From Chitinophaga sp. MM2321 (GTDB lineage: Bacteria; Bacteroidota; Bacteroidia; Chitinophagales; Chitinophagaceae): a DNA stretch of 64,000 nucleotides. The DNA lies in the NCBI RefSeq assembly GCF_964033635.1, contig NZ_OZ035533.1, positions 2,294,001 to 2,358,000 on the forward strand, in the 5' to 3' direction. Shown here in pieces: positions 43,596 to 53,153 of the stretch. The translations under genes were made by a program, and so were the position numbers. Numbering within the stretch: the first letter of the stretch is position 1; every line of letters begins with the position of its first letter. The notes beneath the pieces are model-generated. The model made no database searches, was not told where the DNA came from, and saw only the letters and a program-made list of their open reading frames with translations.

Positions 43596-43645
43596 AAAAT
43601 CAGGGATTACGGAGTTGCAGGAAGGTTTACGCGAAAATCAGCCGA

Positions 43646-43675
43646 CATAAATCTGCCTACAATTTCGTAATTCGT
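43646..43675. repeat. Right copy of degenerate inverted repeat flanking osmC-metZ
   Basis: The reverse complement reads ACGAATTACGAA, ten bases, GATTTATG, matching the copy at 41831-41861 in inverted orientation. Such short A/T-rich intergenic repeats may be part of a genome-wide family. Confidence 0.55.
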
Positions 43676-43697
43676 ATTTCTTTCCTATATTGGTATT

Positions 43698-44045
43698 ATG
43701 AAATCCTTTGCACACTTTCTGATCATCCTGGTGCTCGCCTACATTGCTGGTTTGGTATTACCCTGGTGGAGTGTAACGCTGGTAGCTTTTATTGTAACCC
43801 TGGCGTTTCCTTTGTCTCCGGGAAAATCATTCATCAGTGCTTTTCTGTCCATCTTTGTGCTGTGGATGGTGCTGGCATTCTTTCAGGATGTCCGCAACGA
43901 TCACCTCCTGGCAAACCGGATGAGTGAAATGTTCCTGCAGGTGAAGAATGCACCGCTCATGGGCGTGATAAGTTCCGTTGTAGGGGCACTGGTAGCAGGC
44001 TTTGCGGCATCAAGTGCTGCTTATTTCCGCGCCGCAGCATCCTGA
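43698..44045 (+). CDS. Small hydrophobic membrane protein, unknown
   Basis: A 115-residue protein with four likely membrane helices (about residues 7-21, 25-40, 46-62 and 83-105) and a short polar loop FQDVRNDHLLANRMSEMF between the third and fourth. I do not recognise a named domain; similar small proteins occur in Chitinophagaceae. It stands 102 bp after metZ and 81 bp before a DUF5686 protein on the same strand. Function unknown. Confidence 0.7.
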   Translation: MKSFAHFLIILVLAYIAGLVLPWWSVTLVAFIVTLAFPLSPGKSFISAFLSIFVLWMVLAFFQDVRNDHLLANRMSEMFLQVKNAPLMGVISSVVGALVAGFAASSAAYFRAAAS

Positions 44046-44126
44046 TGACTCATCTTGTGCTGTTAAAATTCTGATAAAACAGTTTTAGTGTTTATCCTGT
44101 AAACACCAGGTGGTTATTTTTGAGCT

Positions 44127-46646
44127 ATGATAAAATACTTACCTACCCTGTTTTGTTTTTTCCTCACTTCTTACTGTCAGGCTAATGCGGTCAGAGGCAG
44201 CGTTACCGACAACAAGCATCAACCCCTTCCTTTTGCAACCATATTAATTAAAGGCACTTCCACAGGTACAACTACCAACGCAGCAGGCCAATACCAGCTG
44301 GAGCTGGCGCCGGGTCAGTATACGATTGTTTGTCAGTATATGGGTTACCGTAAAACAGAAACCGTTATCACCGTAAACAACACCGTGCAAACACTGGATT
44401 TTCACCTGGAACCTATCAACATGCAGATCAGGGAAGTAGTGGTGAAATCGGGGGGCGAAGATCCCGCTTATGCCATTATCCGGCAGGCGATCAGGAAACG
44501 TGCTTTTTATCAGCAACAGGTAAAGGAGTATACCTGCATGTCCTATATCAAAGGCACCATTGGTATGAAAGGAACGCCCACCCGCTTCATGGGACAAAAA
44601 ATCGATAAGAAAGATATAGGGGTAGACAGTACCGGTAAGGGCATGATCTTCCTGTCAGAATCTGTTACAAAAATATCTTACCGGCTGCCGGATAAGATGA
44701 AACTGGAAGTGATTTCTTCCCGTAAAAGTGGCGGCGGATTTGGATTGAGTTTCCCCGCTTTCATCAGCTTTTATGATAATAATGTGGCTGCCGTTATCAC
44801 GCAGATGGGGCCACGGGGCTATATTTCACCCATTGCACAAAATGCACTTTCTTATTATAAATACAAACTGGAAGGAGAATTTGTGGAAGATGGAATTACG
44901 GTTAATAAGATTTTGGTGATACCGCGGCGTAAACAGGAACCCTTATTTTCCGGCTATATTTTCATTACAGACAAGGACTGGCGCATTCATAGTACAGACC
45001 TTATCCTGACATCGGAATACCAGCTGGAAATTATGGATACACTCCGTATCCGGCAAACGCATGTGCCTGTAGCCCACGATGTATGGCGGGTAAAGGACCA
45101 GGTGATGTATATGTCTTTCAGGAAATTCGGCTTTGCCATGGAAGGAAATTTTGTGAATGTATATTCAGACTATAATGTAAAGCCTGCCTTTCCACCTAAA
45201 TATTTTGATAACGTCTTCCTGAAGTATGATACCGCATTTGACAAGAAAAATATTCCTTACTGGGATAGTATCCGGCCTGTGCCGCTGGAAGAGGCGGAGA
45301 TAAAAGATTATCACGAAAAAGACAGTACTGCCAAAGCTAACCGTGATTCCGCTTTCTCGCGTTATACGCTGGATTCTTTGCAACAAAAACAGAAGAAGGT
45401 AAAGGTGATGGATGTGTTATGGGGAGGCGTTAAGCACAATTATTATTTCCGCCGGGATAGTGCTATTGAACATCATGAGTTGCGGGTAAAATCTTTGGTG
45501 AAATCGCTGAAATATAACACCGTAGAGGGGCTGGTGCTGGCAATAGAACCTACTGCGTACTTTAACCTGGGAGAGGAAAGAAACCTGCGTGTAACACCGT
45601 TTGTGCGTTACGGATTGAGCAATACTCACTTAAACGCCTATACGCAAATTGACTATAGCAGTGCCAGCCAGATCAAAAAAAAGTACGGCCATAATAACTG
45701 GAGCCTGGCAGGAGGGAAGCGGATCTCTCAATTCAACCAGGACAATCCTATTGATAATATCACGAATGAATTTTATACCCTGTTGCTGAAAGAAAATTAT
45801 ATGAAGCTGTATGAAAACTGGTTCGGCCATTTGCAGTACAGCCGTACGTTTCAGACGAATGACAGGTTTACAGCGGGTATTACCTATGAAAACAGGAATC
45901 CGGTAGTGAACACAACAGATTTTGTCATCTTCAAAAATGATAATAAGCAATTCACGCCCAATCATCCTTATGAACTGGCCGGTGTGCCGTTTAATAAACA
46001 TACCGCCCTGGTGCTGGACTTGAGCTTTCGCTTTCAACCAGGGCAACAATTTGTGGAGCTCCCGGATCGCAAACTTCCATTCGGATCAAAGTATCCGACC
46101 TTTGAAATAGGCTATAGCAAAGGGATTCCCAATGTGGTGAACAGCATTGTGGATTTTGACAAATGGAATGTTTCCATGTTTGACAGAATGAACTTTAAAT
46201 TGTTTGGTGAATTCCGTTACCGGGTAAGTGCAGGTGGATTTATTACTGCCGGCAATGTGCAGCTGCCGGATTACCAGCATTTCAATGGTAACCAGACTTT
46301 TTACAACATGAAATACCTGAACAGTTTCCAGTTGGCTCCCTATTACAAATACAGCACTACCGCGCCATTTTATACGACTGCCAACCTGGAACATCATTTC
46401 AATGGTTTGCTCACAAATAAAATTCCGTTGTTTAACCGGCTGAAATGGAACCTGGTCATAGGCGCCAATGCCTTTTATGTAAATGGCGATAATAACTATG
46501 TAGAAGCTTTTGCCGGCCTGGAAAACATCTTGAAAATGTTCAGGGTCGATGTAGTGTCCGGCTACCAGAGCCAGGATAAAACACGTATAGGCGTGAGAGT
46601 TGGGTTTGGTGGCTTGTTCGGGGGGCTTGTCAGCTTCAATAAATAA
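44127..46646 (+). CDS. DUF5686 outer membrane protein with carboxypeptidase-like domain
   Basis: An 839-residue exported protein. The signal peptide ends near residue 20, a carboxypeptidase-regulatory-like domain follows (VRGSVTDNKHQPLPFATILIKG, 22-110), then an alpha/beta segment AYAIIRQAIRKRAFYQQQVKEYTC near 115, and a long beta-rich C-terminal region predicted as a barrel ending VGFGGLFGGLVSFNK. This layout is typical of DUF5686 family proteins, common and uncharacterised in Bacteroidota outer membranes. The gene appears to be single. A GTGTTTA/TAAACAC hairpin lies upstream near 44090. Confidence 0.85.
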   Translation: MIKYLPTLFCFFLTSYCQANAVRGSVTDNKHQPLPFATILIKGTSTGTTTNAAGQYQLELAPGQYTIVCQYMGYRKTETVITVNNTVQTLDFHLEPINMQIREVVVKSGGEDPAYAIIRQAIRKRAFYQQQVKEYTCMSYIKGTIGMKGTPTRFMGQKIDKKDIGVDSTGKGMIFLSESVTKISYRLPDKMKLEVISSRKSGGGFGLSFPAFISFYDNNVAAVITQMGPRGYISPIAQNALSYYKYKLEGEFVEDGITVNKILVIPRRKQEPLFSGYIFITDKDWRIHSTDLILTSEYQLEIMDTLRIRQTHVPVAHDVWRVKDQVMYMSFRKFGFAMEGNFVNVYSDYNVKPAFPPKYFDNVFLKYDTAFDKKNIPYWDSIRPVPLEEAEIKDYHEKDSTAKANRDSAFSRYTLDSLQQKQKKVKVMDVLWGGVKHNYYFRRDSAIEHHELRVKSLVKSLKYNTVEGLVLAIEPTAYFNLGEERNLRVTPFVRYGLSNTHLNAYTQIDYSSASQIKKKYGHNNWSLAGGKRISQFNQDNPIDNITNEFYTLLLKENYMKLYENWFGHLQYSRTFQTNDRFTAGITYENRNPVVNTTDFVIFKNDNKQFTPNHPYELAGVPFNKHTALVLDLSFRFQPGQQFVELPDRKLPFGSKYPTFEIGYSKGIPNVVNSIVDFDKWNVSMFDRMNFKLFGEFRYRVSAGGFITAGNVQLPDYQHFNGNQTFYNMKYLNSFQLAPYYKYSTTAPFYTTANLEHHFNGLLTNKIPLFNRLKWNLVIGANAFYVNGDNNYVEAFAGLENILKMFRVDVVSGYQSQDKTRIGVRVGFGGLFGGLVSFNK

Positions 46647-46666
46647 TCAATATTTTGGGATTTAGT

Positions 46667-46734
46667 GATTTTGGAATTTTGTTTTGTTAAACGTTATCCG
46701 ATTTTAGAAATGAAATTTCTACATCCCCAAAATC
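46667..46734. terminator. Nested inverted repeats between convergent genes
   Basis: GATTTTGG (46667-46674) pairs with CCAAAATC (46727-46734), and inside them TAGAAAT (46705-46711) and ATTTCTA (46715-46721) form a 7-bp stem with a three-base loop. The region lies between the DUF5686 gene and the small minus-strand ORF and may terminate both. A/T-rich GATTTTTTGATT-like sequence continues to 46760. Confidence 0.45.
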
Positions 46735-46765
46735 AAAAAATCGTAAATCAAAAAATCCGTAAATG

Positions 46766-46876
46766 CTATCTCTTCTTGCTTTTCATTTCTTTCTTCTCAT
46801 CGAAAAAGTAAGCCAGCAACCTGTAGACCCAGATACCAACCACTGCATAAATAAAGTAGGTAAAGTAAATACTCAT
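46766..46876 (-). CDS. Putative small membrane protein, 36 aa
   Basis: From ATG 46876 the frame encodes 36 residues: one hydrophobic span (about residues 3-25, with IYAVVGIWVYRLLAYFF) followed by a charged tail DEKKEMKSKKR. The frame is open upstream to 47014, but the added residues look like translated noncoding DNA. The positive-inside pattern is convincing for a single-pass protein, but no neighbour or motif gives a role. Confidence 0.45.
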   Translation of the reverse strand: MSIYFTYFIYAVVGIWVYRLLAYFFDEKKEMKSKKR

Positions 46877-47076
46877 AACATAACATTTAGGGTTAAACAA
46901 TATTTTTCTCAGTAGTAATTTCAAAAAGGGTGCCAACAGGGGTAATAACTTAAGGACGAAGTTATATACAATAATTATCAGATAGTTATAAAACAGCCAA
47001 TATTTTCTGCACACTTTGTGAACATTTGATTGTCAGGTGATGTTAGATAATAAAGTGTTTAAGCGTGTATTTTGGC

Positions 47077-47107
47077 TTGGTTTAATAACACGGAAGTGTT
47101 ACTTTTA
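47077..47107 (+). promoter_or_regulatory. Promoter with TTG-N20-TACTTTTA
   Basis: TTG (47077-47079), 20 bases, then TACTTTTA (47100-47107), one base off TAnnTTTG, is the best-spaced promoter found in the window. It points at the small gene starting 47134. A small dyad AACAC-GGAA-GTGTT overlaps its -7 side. Confidence 0.55.
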
Positions 47108-47133
47108 CGGTCACTTATGAAACCATATCTACC

Positions 47134-47340
47134 ATGAAACGAATAGCCCTCATCGCTCTCATAGCCGGTGTCGTCATGGCTGCCGCTGCCCGTATTACCG
47201 AATTAAATGACCTGCCGGGTGCAGTAGAACTGAGAACCCCCGGTTTTATAGGTTACATCCTGATTATCAGCTCCGCAGCATACTTTTCCCTCCATTTCTT
47301 ATTTGAATGGAGTAAGAAGGCGGAAACGTACCGTTCCTGA
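47134..47340 (+). CDS. Small two-helix membrane protein, unknown
   Basis: A 68-residue protein with an N-terminal hydrophobic segment (residues 4-19, possibly a signal anchor) and a second helix near residues 38-55, ending in a charged EWSKKAETYRS tail. A well-spaced promoter lies 27 bases upstream. No domain is recognised. It stands alone between the DUF5686 and trhO genes. Confidence 0.6.
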   Translation: MKRIALIALIAGVVMAAAARITELNDLPGAVELRTPGFIGYILIISSAAYFSLHFLFEWSKKAETYRS

Positions 47341-47408
47341 CCCTGGGACATACCGGGAAATTATTCACTCATTTTGTGGCCTCAAACAGAGAATATGCTG
47401 ATTATGCT

Positions 47409-47416
47409 TATCTTTG
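47409..47416 (+). promoter_or_regulatory. TATCTTTG -7 box upstream of trhO
   Basis: An exact TAnnTTTG match giving a leader of roughly 115 bases before ATG 47540. No TTG was seen at the standard distance. The leader contains an open frame from 47376 that is judged a shadow. Confidence 0.4.
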
Positions 47417-47539
47417 CATCCTTTCCGGGGAAAAACCGGAAGAACAGTTTATAATTTATCGATCTGTACCCTTTAAACGGGGGGAATTGATAGAAGTTTT
47501 GTTCACTAGAGCAAGTGTCCTTAAAATTTCAAACAAAAA

Positions 47540-48559
47540 ATGGCCTTACACAACAGAGTATCCGCCGCCGAACTCAAGCAACGGCTGGCGATGGAAACAA
47601 TTAAACGCGTTACTATTTCTTTCTACCAGTACGCGAAAATCGAAGACCCGCAGGCTTTCCGCGACCAACTGTACGGAACCCTTTTCAAACTGGATGTATT
47701 CGGACGTATTTATGTAGCACATGAAGGCATCAATGCCCAACTCAGTGTGCCGCAACATCATTTTGAGGCGCTGAAGGAAGCGTTGTACGCCATCTCCTTC
47801 CTCCATGGTGTACGGTTGAATATTGCAGTAGATGATGATGGTAAATCATTCTTCGTATTAAAAATTAAAGTACGGGAGAAGATTGTAGCGGATGGTATCG
47901 AAGATCCTGCTTTTGATATGGCCAACCGCGGTAAATATGTAGATGCAAAAGGCTTTAATGAACTCACCAATGATCCTGATACCGTGGTGGTGGATATGCG
48001 CAATCACTATGAATATGAAGTAGGACATTTTGAAGGCGCCATTGAAGTGCCCTCCGATACTTTCCGCGATCAGCTACCCATGGCGGTTGATATGCTCCGG
48101 GATCAGAAAGACAAAAACATCATCATGTACTGTACCGGTGGGATCCGCTGTGAGAAAGCTTCTGCCTATATGCTACATAACGGGTTCAAAAATGTATTTC
48201 ACCTGGAAGGGGGCATCATTGAATATACCAACAAAGCAAAACAACAAGGGCTGCCCATTAAATTCAAAGGTAAAAACTTTGTATTCGATGACCGCCTGGG
48301 TGAGCGCATCAGTGAAGATGTTATCAGCCATTGTCATCAGTGTGGTGAACCTTGTGATACACATACCAACTGTTTGAATGAAGGTTGTCATCTCTTGTTC
48401 ATTCAATGTGATGCCTGTGCAAAAAAGTACCATGGCTGTTGCAGTGAAGCTTGTCAGACTGTGAATGCACTACCCGAAGAAGAGAAAGCCGCTATGCGGA
48501 AAGGTGTAGAGAAAGGGCTGATGTTCAATAAATCCAGACGAAGAAAAATTCCTAAATAA
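47540..48559 (+). CDS. trhO: tRNA uridine(34) hydroxylase TrhO (rhodanese-related, YceA family)
   Basis: A 339-residue protein with the TrhO layout. The N-terminal ferredoxin-like domain holds [18 protein letters not shown] near residue 54. The rhodanese domain (about 130-235) has the active-site loop CTGGIRCEK with Cys198. The C-terminal Cys-rich zinc-like region ([14 protein letters not shown], then [16 protein letters not shown]) follows. It performs oxygen-dependent hydroxylation of uridine 34 in tRNA. Two consecutive terminator hairpins follow it. Confidence 0.92.
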   Translation: MALHNRVSAAELKQRLAMETIKRVTISFYQYAKIEDPQAFRDQLYGTLFKLDVFGRIYVAHEGINAQLSVPQHHFEALKEALYAISFLHGVRLNIAVDDDGKSFFVLKIKVREKIVADGIEDPAFDMANRGKYVDAKGFNELTNDPDTVVVDMRNHYEYEVGHFEGAIEVPSDTFRDQLPMAVDMLRDQKDKNIIMYCTGGIRCEKASAYMLHNGFKNVFHLEGGIIEYTNKAKQQGLPIKFKGKNFVFDDRLGERISEDVISHCHQCGEPCDTHTNCLNEGCHLLFIQCDACAKKYHGCCSEACQTVNALPEEEKAAMRKGVEKGLMFNKSRRRKIPK

Positions 48560-48562
48560 AAA

Positions 48563-48596
48563 TCCGCCCCGCGTTGTTTCTTCTCGGCAGGGCGGA
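48563..48596 (+). terminator. First terminator hairpin after trhO
   Basis: TCCGCCC (48563-48569) pairs with GGGCGGA (48590-48596), with further partial pairing inside, four bases after the stop codon. There is no T run directly after, so it may act together with the next hairpin. Confidence 0.6.
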
Positions 48597-48618
48597 GTAG
48601 AGATCATAAAATCAGTGA

Positions 48619-48649
48619 GGCCGGACGTTGTCGGGCCTTTCCTTTTTTC
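48619..48649 (+). terminator. Second terminator hairpin after trhO
   Basis: GGCCGGAC and GTCGGGCC (48619-48626 and 48630-48637) form a stem with one mismatch and a three-base loop, followed by TTTCCTTTTTTC. This is a classic intrinsic terminator layout. Confidence 0.75.
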
Positions 48650-48720
48650 ATAACCATTCTATCAACCTATATGCGAACTAAGCGTTAAAGCAGTCAGCCT
48701 TTTGCTGCGTGCTGAATTTT

Positions 48721-51700
48721 TTACATGGATGCTTTCTTATTTTTATAGGCGCCATAAAAAATGATCGGAAACACGAGTAGGGTAAGTACGGTTGCAGTAA
48801 TCAAACCACCGATCACCACAATGGCCAATGGCTTCTGTGTTTCGGAACCAATGCCATGTGACAATGCTGCCGGCACCAGGCCGATGGCCGCCATGAGGGC
48901 TGTCATCACTACCGGACGGATACGGCTTTGTACACCCATCCTGATCGCTTCATTTAAATGGACCTTCGCCAGTAAGTTTTTGTGGAATACAGATATGAGT
49001 ATTACCCCGTTTTGAATACAGATTCCGAACAACGCGATGAATCCAACACCTGCGGAGATACCGAAATTCATACCGGTAACATGCAATGCGAGGATGCCGC
49101 CGATCAATGCAAAAGGTACGTTCATCAACACCAGTCCTGCATCTTTCACATTACCCAGCATAATAAATAGCACCACAAAAATGGCGATGATGCTAACCGG
49201 CACTACCTGTCCCAAACGCTGTGTGGCACGTACCTGGTTCTCGAATTCGCCCGTCCAGCCTATGCTGTAGGCTTTAGGTAGTTTAATGACCTCATTGATT
49301 TTATGCTGTGCTTCTGCAATGGTAGAACCGAGGTCACGGTCACGTACAGAGAACTTCACGCCAATAAAACGCTTGTTCATATCACGGTAAATAAATGCCG
49401 GACCGGTGATTGTTTTTATTTCAGCTATTTCTTTCAGCGGCACCTTGTTGTTGTTGATAGTAGGTACCATCAGGTTAGCCAGGTCTTCTTCCGTCTTCCG
49501 GTAATTCTCATCATAACGGATACGGATATCAAATTTCTTCTCACCTTCATATAACTGCGTAGCTGTTTTACCACCAATCGCCATTTCTATGACAGCCTGT
49601 GCATCGCCGGTAGACACACCGTATTGTGCCATCTTGTTATCGTCCAGGTTAATACTCATTTCAGGCTGACCAATATTCCGGATCACGCCAAGGTCTTTGA
49701 TACCCGGTACTGTCTTCAATTGTGCCACTACCTGTTGCGACAGCGCCTCCAGCTGCACCAGATCATCCCCGTAGATCTTGACGCCGTTAGCGGCTTTAAA
49801 ACCGGCCACCGCTTCCGATACGTTATCACTGATAGGTTGGGAGAAGTTGAGAATAATACCAGGATATTTTTTCAGACGTTGTTCCATCTGTGAGATCAGC
49901 TCGTCTTGCGTGAGCTTGCGTTTCCATTCATCTTTAGGCGCCAGATCCACCTGGTATTGTATGAAATAAAATCCGTTAGGATCTGTACCATCATTAGAGC
50001 GGCCCACCTGCGACAAGACCCTCTTTACTTCCGGGAATGCGCCCAGGTCCTGCCGGATTTTATGCGCCATTTTGGTGCTTTCCGTGAGCGACATGCTCAT
50101 GGGTAGTTCGGTGGTAACCCACAGGGAGCCTTCATTCAGCTGTGGCAGGAATTCCGTTCCCAGGAATTTTGCAGAGAGGAATGTCAGCACCATAAAGGTG
50201 AGCGACAAGGTTAGGCTCAGTCTTTTATTTCTATATGTCCAGTTGAAACCATTGGTAACAATGCGGTCAAAGAATTTCACCACAAAGTTGTTCTTCTCTT
50301 TTACATTTTTATTTAGCAGGATAGAACACAATACAGGCACCAGTGTAAGGGTAAACAACAAGGCGCCCATTAACGCAAAGCCCAGTGTCCAGGCCAGTGG
50401 GGAAAACATTTTACCCTCTACCTTCTGGAAAGAAAAGATAGGGATCAGGGAAATGATGATAATGAGTTTTGAGAAGAAGATGGCCTTTGCCAGTTCTCCA
50501 CCTGTCTGTTTGATCCATCCCAGTTTAGCCATCTTATTAAACCGCTCCATCCCATACCGGTGGGCTTTGTGATCGAGCATTACAAAAATGCCTTCCACCA
50601 TTACCACTGCACCATCTATGATAATACCAAAGTCGATAGCGCCCATAGACAGCAGGTTTGCACTCATACCTTTTATGCGCAAGCACATAAAGGCAAATAA
50701 TAATGCCAGCGGTATAATAATGGATACGATCACGGTGGTGCGCCAGTCGGCCATAAAAATGAATACGATCACTGTTACGAAAATGATACCTTCCAGAAGG
50801 TTGTGCATCACGGTGTGTGTGCAAAAATCCATGAGGTTATCACGGTCATAGAAGGTTTCCATTTTTATGTCATCCGGCAGGATGGTTTCATTCAGTTCTT
50901 TCAGCTTTTCTTTCAGGCGCACCAGTACTTCACTGGGATTTTCTCCTTTGCGCATGACCACAATTCCTTCTACGAGGTCATCATTTTTATCCAGGCCTAC
51001 TTGTCCCACGCGCGGGGCGGAAGCTTCGTGCACATTGGCCAGGTCCTTTACCAGTAGCGGTACGCCGTTGATATTCTGTATGATGATATTCTGAATATCA
51101 GGGATGCTGTTGAGCAAGCCGATACCACGTACCACATATGCCTGCCCGTTTTTTTCAATGATGTCGCCGCCTACATTCACATTACTTTTGGCAACGGCCT
51201 GGTACAATTCCAGCGGGGTAATATCATATTTAGCGAGACGTACGGGATCTGCGGAGATCTCATAAATTTTTTCCTGTCCGCCAAAGGCAACTACATCGGC
51301 TACACCGGGCACACTGCGAATCTGGCGGTCTATCACCCAATTCTGCCAGGTAAGCAGATCGCGGGAGTCGCGTTTGTTGCTCTTTAAATAATAACGGAAT
51401 ATTTCACCCGTAGGGCCGTAGGGAGGCTGTACTTCCGGTTCGGCCCCTTCCGGCAGTTGGATGCTGGCCAGCATATTATTGACTTGTTGCCGTGCAAAGA
51501 AATCTTCCACATCATCTTCAAACATGATCTTTACAACAGAAAGACCAAACATAGTCACAGAACGAACACTGGTTTTACGTTGTACTGCGTTCATGGCTAC
51601 TTCCACGGGCAGTGTTACAAAACGTTCTACTTCCTGTGCACTGCGGCCGTTCCATTTGGTCACGATCACTATCTGTGTATTGGTAACATCGGGAAATGCT

Positions 51701-51819
51701 TCAATAGGTGTATGCAAAAATGAAAACACGCCTGCAACAATCAACGTAGCAACGCTGAAGAAAACAAACAGTTTATTCTTGAGCGAAAAGGCTACTATAT
51801 TTCTGATGAATTTGTTCAT
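48721..51819 (-). CDS. Heavy-metal efflux RND pump (CzcA/CusA family)
   Basis: A 1032-residue inner membrane RND transporter with twelve helices and two large periplasmic loops. The heavy-metal signature DFGIIIDGAVVMVE lies near residues 395-408, and EAFPDVTNTQIVIVT near the N-terminus is typical of the HME subfamily. It drives metal ions out with proton energy, through the adaptor and TolC proteins encoded upstream in the same operon. It is the last gene, 12 bp after a porin-like gene. Whether it handles Cu/Ag or Co/Zn/Cd/Ni is not decided by what I can see; the nearby DUF3347 gene leans towards copper. Confidence 0.92.
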   Translation of the reverse strand: MNKFIRNIVAFSLKNKLFVFFSVATLIVAGVFSFLHTPIEAFPDVTNTQIVIVTKWNGRSAQEVERFVTLPVEVAMNAVQRKTSVRSVTMFGLSVVKIMFEDDVEDFFARQQVNNMLASIQLPEGAEPEVQPPYGPTGEIFRYYLKSNKRDSRDLLTWQNWVIDRQIRSVPGVADVVAFGGQEKIYEISADPVRLAKYDITPLELYQAVAKSNVNVGGDIIEKNGQAYVVRGIGLLNSIPDIQNIIIQNINGVPLLVKDLANVHEASAPRVGQVGLDKNDDLVEGIVVMRKGENPSEVLVRLKEKLKELNETILPDDIKMETFYDRDNLMDFCTHTVMHNLLEGIIFVTVIVFIFMADWRTTVIVSIIIPLALLFAFMCLRIKGMSANLLSMGAIDFGIIIDGAVVMVEGIFVMLDHKAHRYGMERFNKMAKLGWIKQTGGELAKAIFFSKLIIIISLIPIFSFQKVEGKMFSPLAWTLGFALMGALLFTLTLVPVLCSILLNKNVKEKNNFVVKFFDRIVTNGFNWTYRNKRLSLTLSLTFMVLTFLSAKFLGTEFLPQLNEGSLWVTTELPMSMSLTESTKMAHKIRQDLGAFPEVKRVLSQVGRSNDGTDPNGFYFIQYQVDLAPKDEWKRKLTQDELISQMEQRLKKYPGIILNFSQPISDNVSEAVAGFKAANGVKIYGDDLVQLEALSQQVVAQLKTVPGIKDLGVIRNIGQPEMSINLDDNKMAQYGVSTGDAQAVIEMAIGGKTATQLYEGEKKFDIRIRYDENYRKTEEDLANLMVPTINNNKVPLKEIAEIKTITGPAFIYRDMNKRFIGVKFSVRDRDLGSTIAEAQHKINEVIKLPKAYSIGWTGEFENQVRATQRLGQVVPVSIIAIFVVLFIMLGNVKDAGLVLMNVPFALIGGILALHVTGMNFGISAGVGFIALFGICIQNGVILISVFHKNLLAKVHLNEAIRMGVQSRIRPVVMTALMAAIGLVPAALSHGIGSETQKPLAIVVIGGLITATVLTLLVFPIIFYGAYKNKKASM

Positions 51820-51831
51820 AACTCCTGTTCT

Positions 51832-53145
51832 TTAGAAAGCCACTCTGGTCCTTAATCCTAGGATATTTACCGGTCCGCGGTCCTTGTTGTAGCCGGGATG
51901 CATCACAAACTGGTAGTCCGGACTTAAAGCAATATGTAGCCTGGTGATGTTATATTGATAGAAAATTTCGGAAAGCATTTCAGGGCCATAGTTGAGCTGA
52001 CCGTCACCAAGCATAAAGCCGGATCCGCCGGCTTCCAGATAATGGCGGTGGTCGGGAGATAGTCCGTTTACTACCAGCGCGAGGCCTGCATTGTCCTGTG
52101 CACGGCGCCATGATGTACCAGCCTGTAACCATCCGGCGCTTACAGAACGATCTATTTCTGTATAGGCCCAGGTTTCATGATGGCCATCATTCCAGGATGC
52201 TTTTAGAAAAGCGCCACCGTCTGTGGTGAACTCCTGATCGAGGTTCACGCCAATACCGTATTTGGTATGACCATTGCGACGTACGGAAGTGATGTCAGGA
52301 GGGTGGGTGGATGTGTTTATAGCCTCCTGGTAGTCGCCCATGGGGGCCTGGTTGATGAACGTCATCACACGCATATTGCCTTCGTGTCTATTCAGGGTAT
52401 ACGTATGCGTTATCTCTACCACTTCTCCGTTAGACGTATGATAGTGATAATTAAGTTTGGGGCCGTTGGCTTCTGTTGGCTCCAGGGAGGTAGCTGCCTG
52501 CAGTATCCAGTTATCTTTCCGGTATTGTAATGTTAAGGCCAGGGTATACCCCCGTACATCCGCGGGATAATCCCAGGCGCCATTGCCCATGAGCGACCAG
52601 TTAAGGAACTGGGTGCGTGGGTCATGGCTATAGGCGTTTAAATCAAAGAAGTCCGCCAGACAATATTTCCCACCAATAAAGCGTAAATAATGAGTGGGCG
52701 TGGTGCCGGCTATATTATTCAGATCATCCTTATGGACTTCTGTTCGCATGGTTAACGGTAACGTATAAACGGCATAAGCACGCGCGAGGTAAATTTTTGG
52801 TTTGGGACTGCCCACCCGGAATGTTTCCCCATTGGGGAAACCCGCGATGCCGGTGGCTTTGCTGAGACCTGTGCCACCGGCGAGTTCGGGGTTTAAATAT
52901 AGTTCCAGATTTTTTAACGGGCGCATTCCTACGTACAGTGTGCTGGTGATGGAGGTTGCACTTGCTTCATGTGTATGAAAGCTGTTGGGCCCTGAATACT
53001 TCGCCGGAAAGTCAGGATGCCACTGTGTTACCAGGGTTTGCTGGAAATGGAAAGAGTACGGGATAATACTATCCGTTTTCTTACCCTGTCCCAGTAATTT
53101 GGTACTGCAGAGTGTTAACAGTCCTATGGAAAATAATTGCTTCAT
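51832..53145 (-). CDS. Porin-like outer membrane protein (carbohydrate porin / OprB-like)
   Basis: A 437-residue exported beta-rich protein. The signal peptide ends near residue 20 (KLLGQG), LQYRKDNWILQAATS-like alternating strands run throughout, and the C-terminus is YQFVMHPGYNKDRGPVNILGLRTRVAF-like, matching the end of carbohydrate-selective porins. It also contains many His residues near the N-terminus (WHPDFP, SFHTHEA). It sits 8 bp after the adaptor and 12 bp before the RND pump, so it is part of the metal efflux operon and may move metal or ligands across the outer membrane. The exact role is unclear. Confidence 0.65.
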   Translation of the reverse strand: MKQLFSIGLLTLCSTKLLGQGKKTDSIIPYSFHFQQTLVTQWHPDFPAKYSGPNSFHTHEASATSITSTLYVGMRPLKNLELYLNPELAGGTGLSKATGIAGFPNGETFRVGSPKPKIYLARAYAVYTLPLTMRTEVHKDDLNNIAGTTPTHYLRFIGGKYCLADFFDLNAYSHDPRTQFLNWSLMGNGAWDYPADVRGYTLALTLQYRKDNWILQAATSLEPTEANGPKLNYHYHTSNGEVVEITHTYTLNRHEGNMRVMTFINQAPMGDYQEAINTSTHPPDITSVRRNGHTKYGIGVNLDQEFTTDGGAFLKASWNDGHHETWAYTEIDRSVSAGWLQAGTSWRRAQDNAGLALVVNGLSPDHRHYLEAGGSGFMLGDGQLNYGPEMLSEIFYQYNITRLHIALSPDYQFVMHPGYNKDRGPVNILGLRTRVAF

Positions 53146-53153
53146 TGCAGTAA

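Noticed and set aside
44115..44122. TATTTTTG match before the DUF5686 gene
   Set aside because: It lies four bases from the ATG, so transcription would start inside the gene.
46877..47014. N-terminal extension of the small minus-strand ORF
   Set aside because: The added residues look like translated AT-rich noncoding DNA; ATG 46876 gives a clean single-helix protein.
47376..47717. 113-codon plus-strand frame before trhO
   Set aside because: It overlaps trhO in a different frame, covers its promoter-like region and has no protein-like features.
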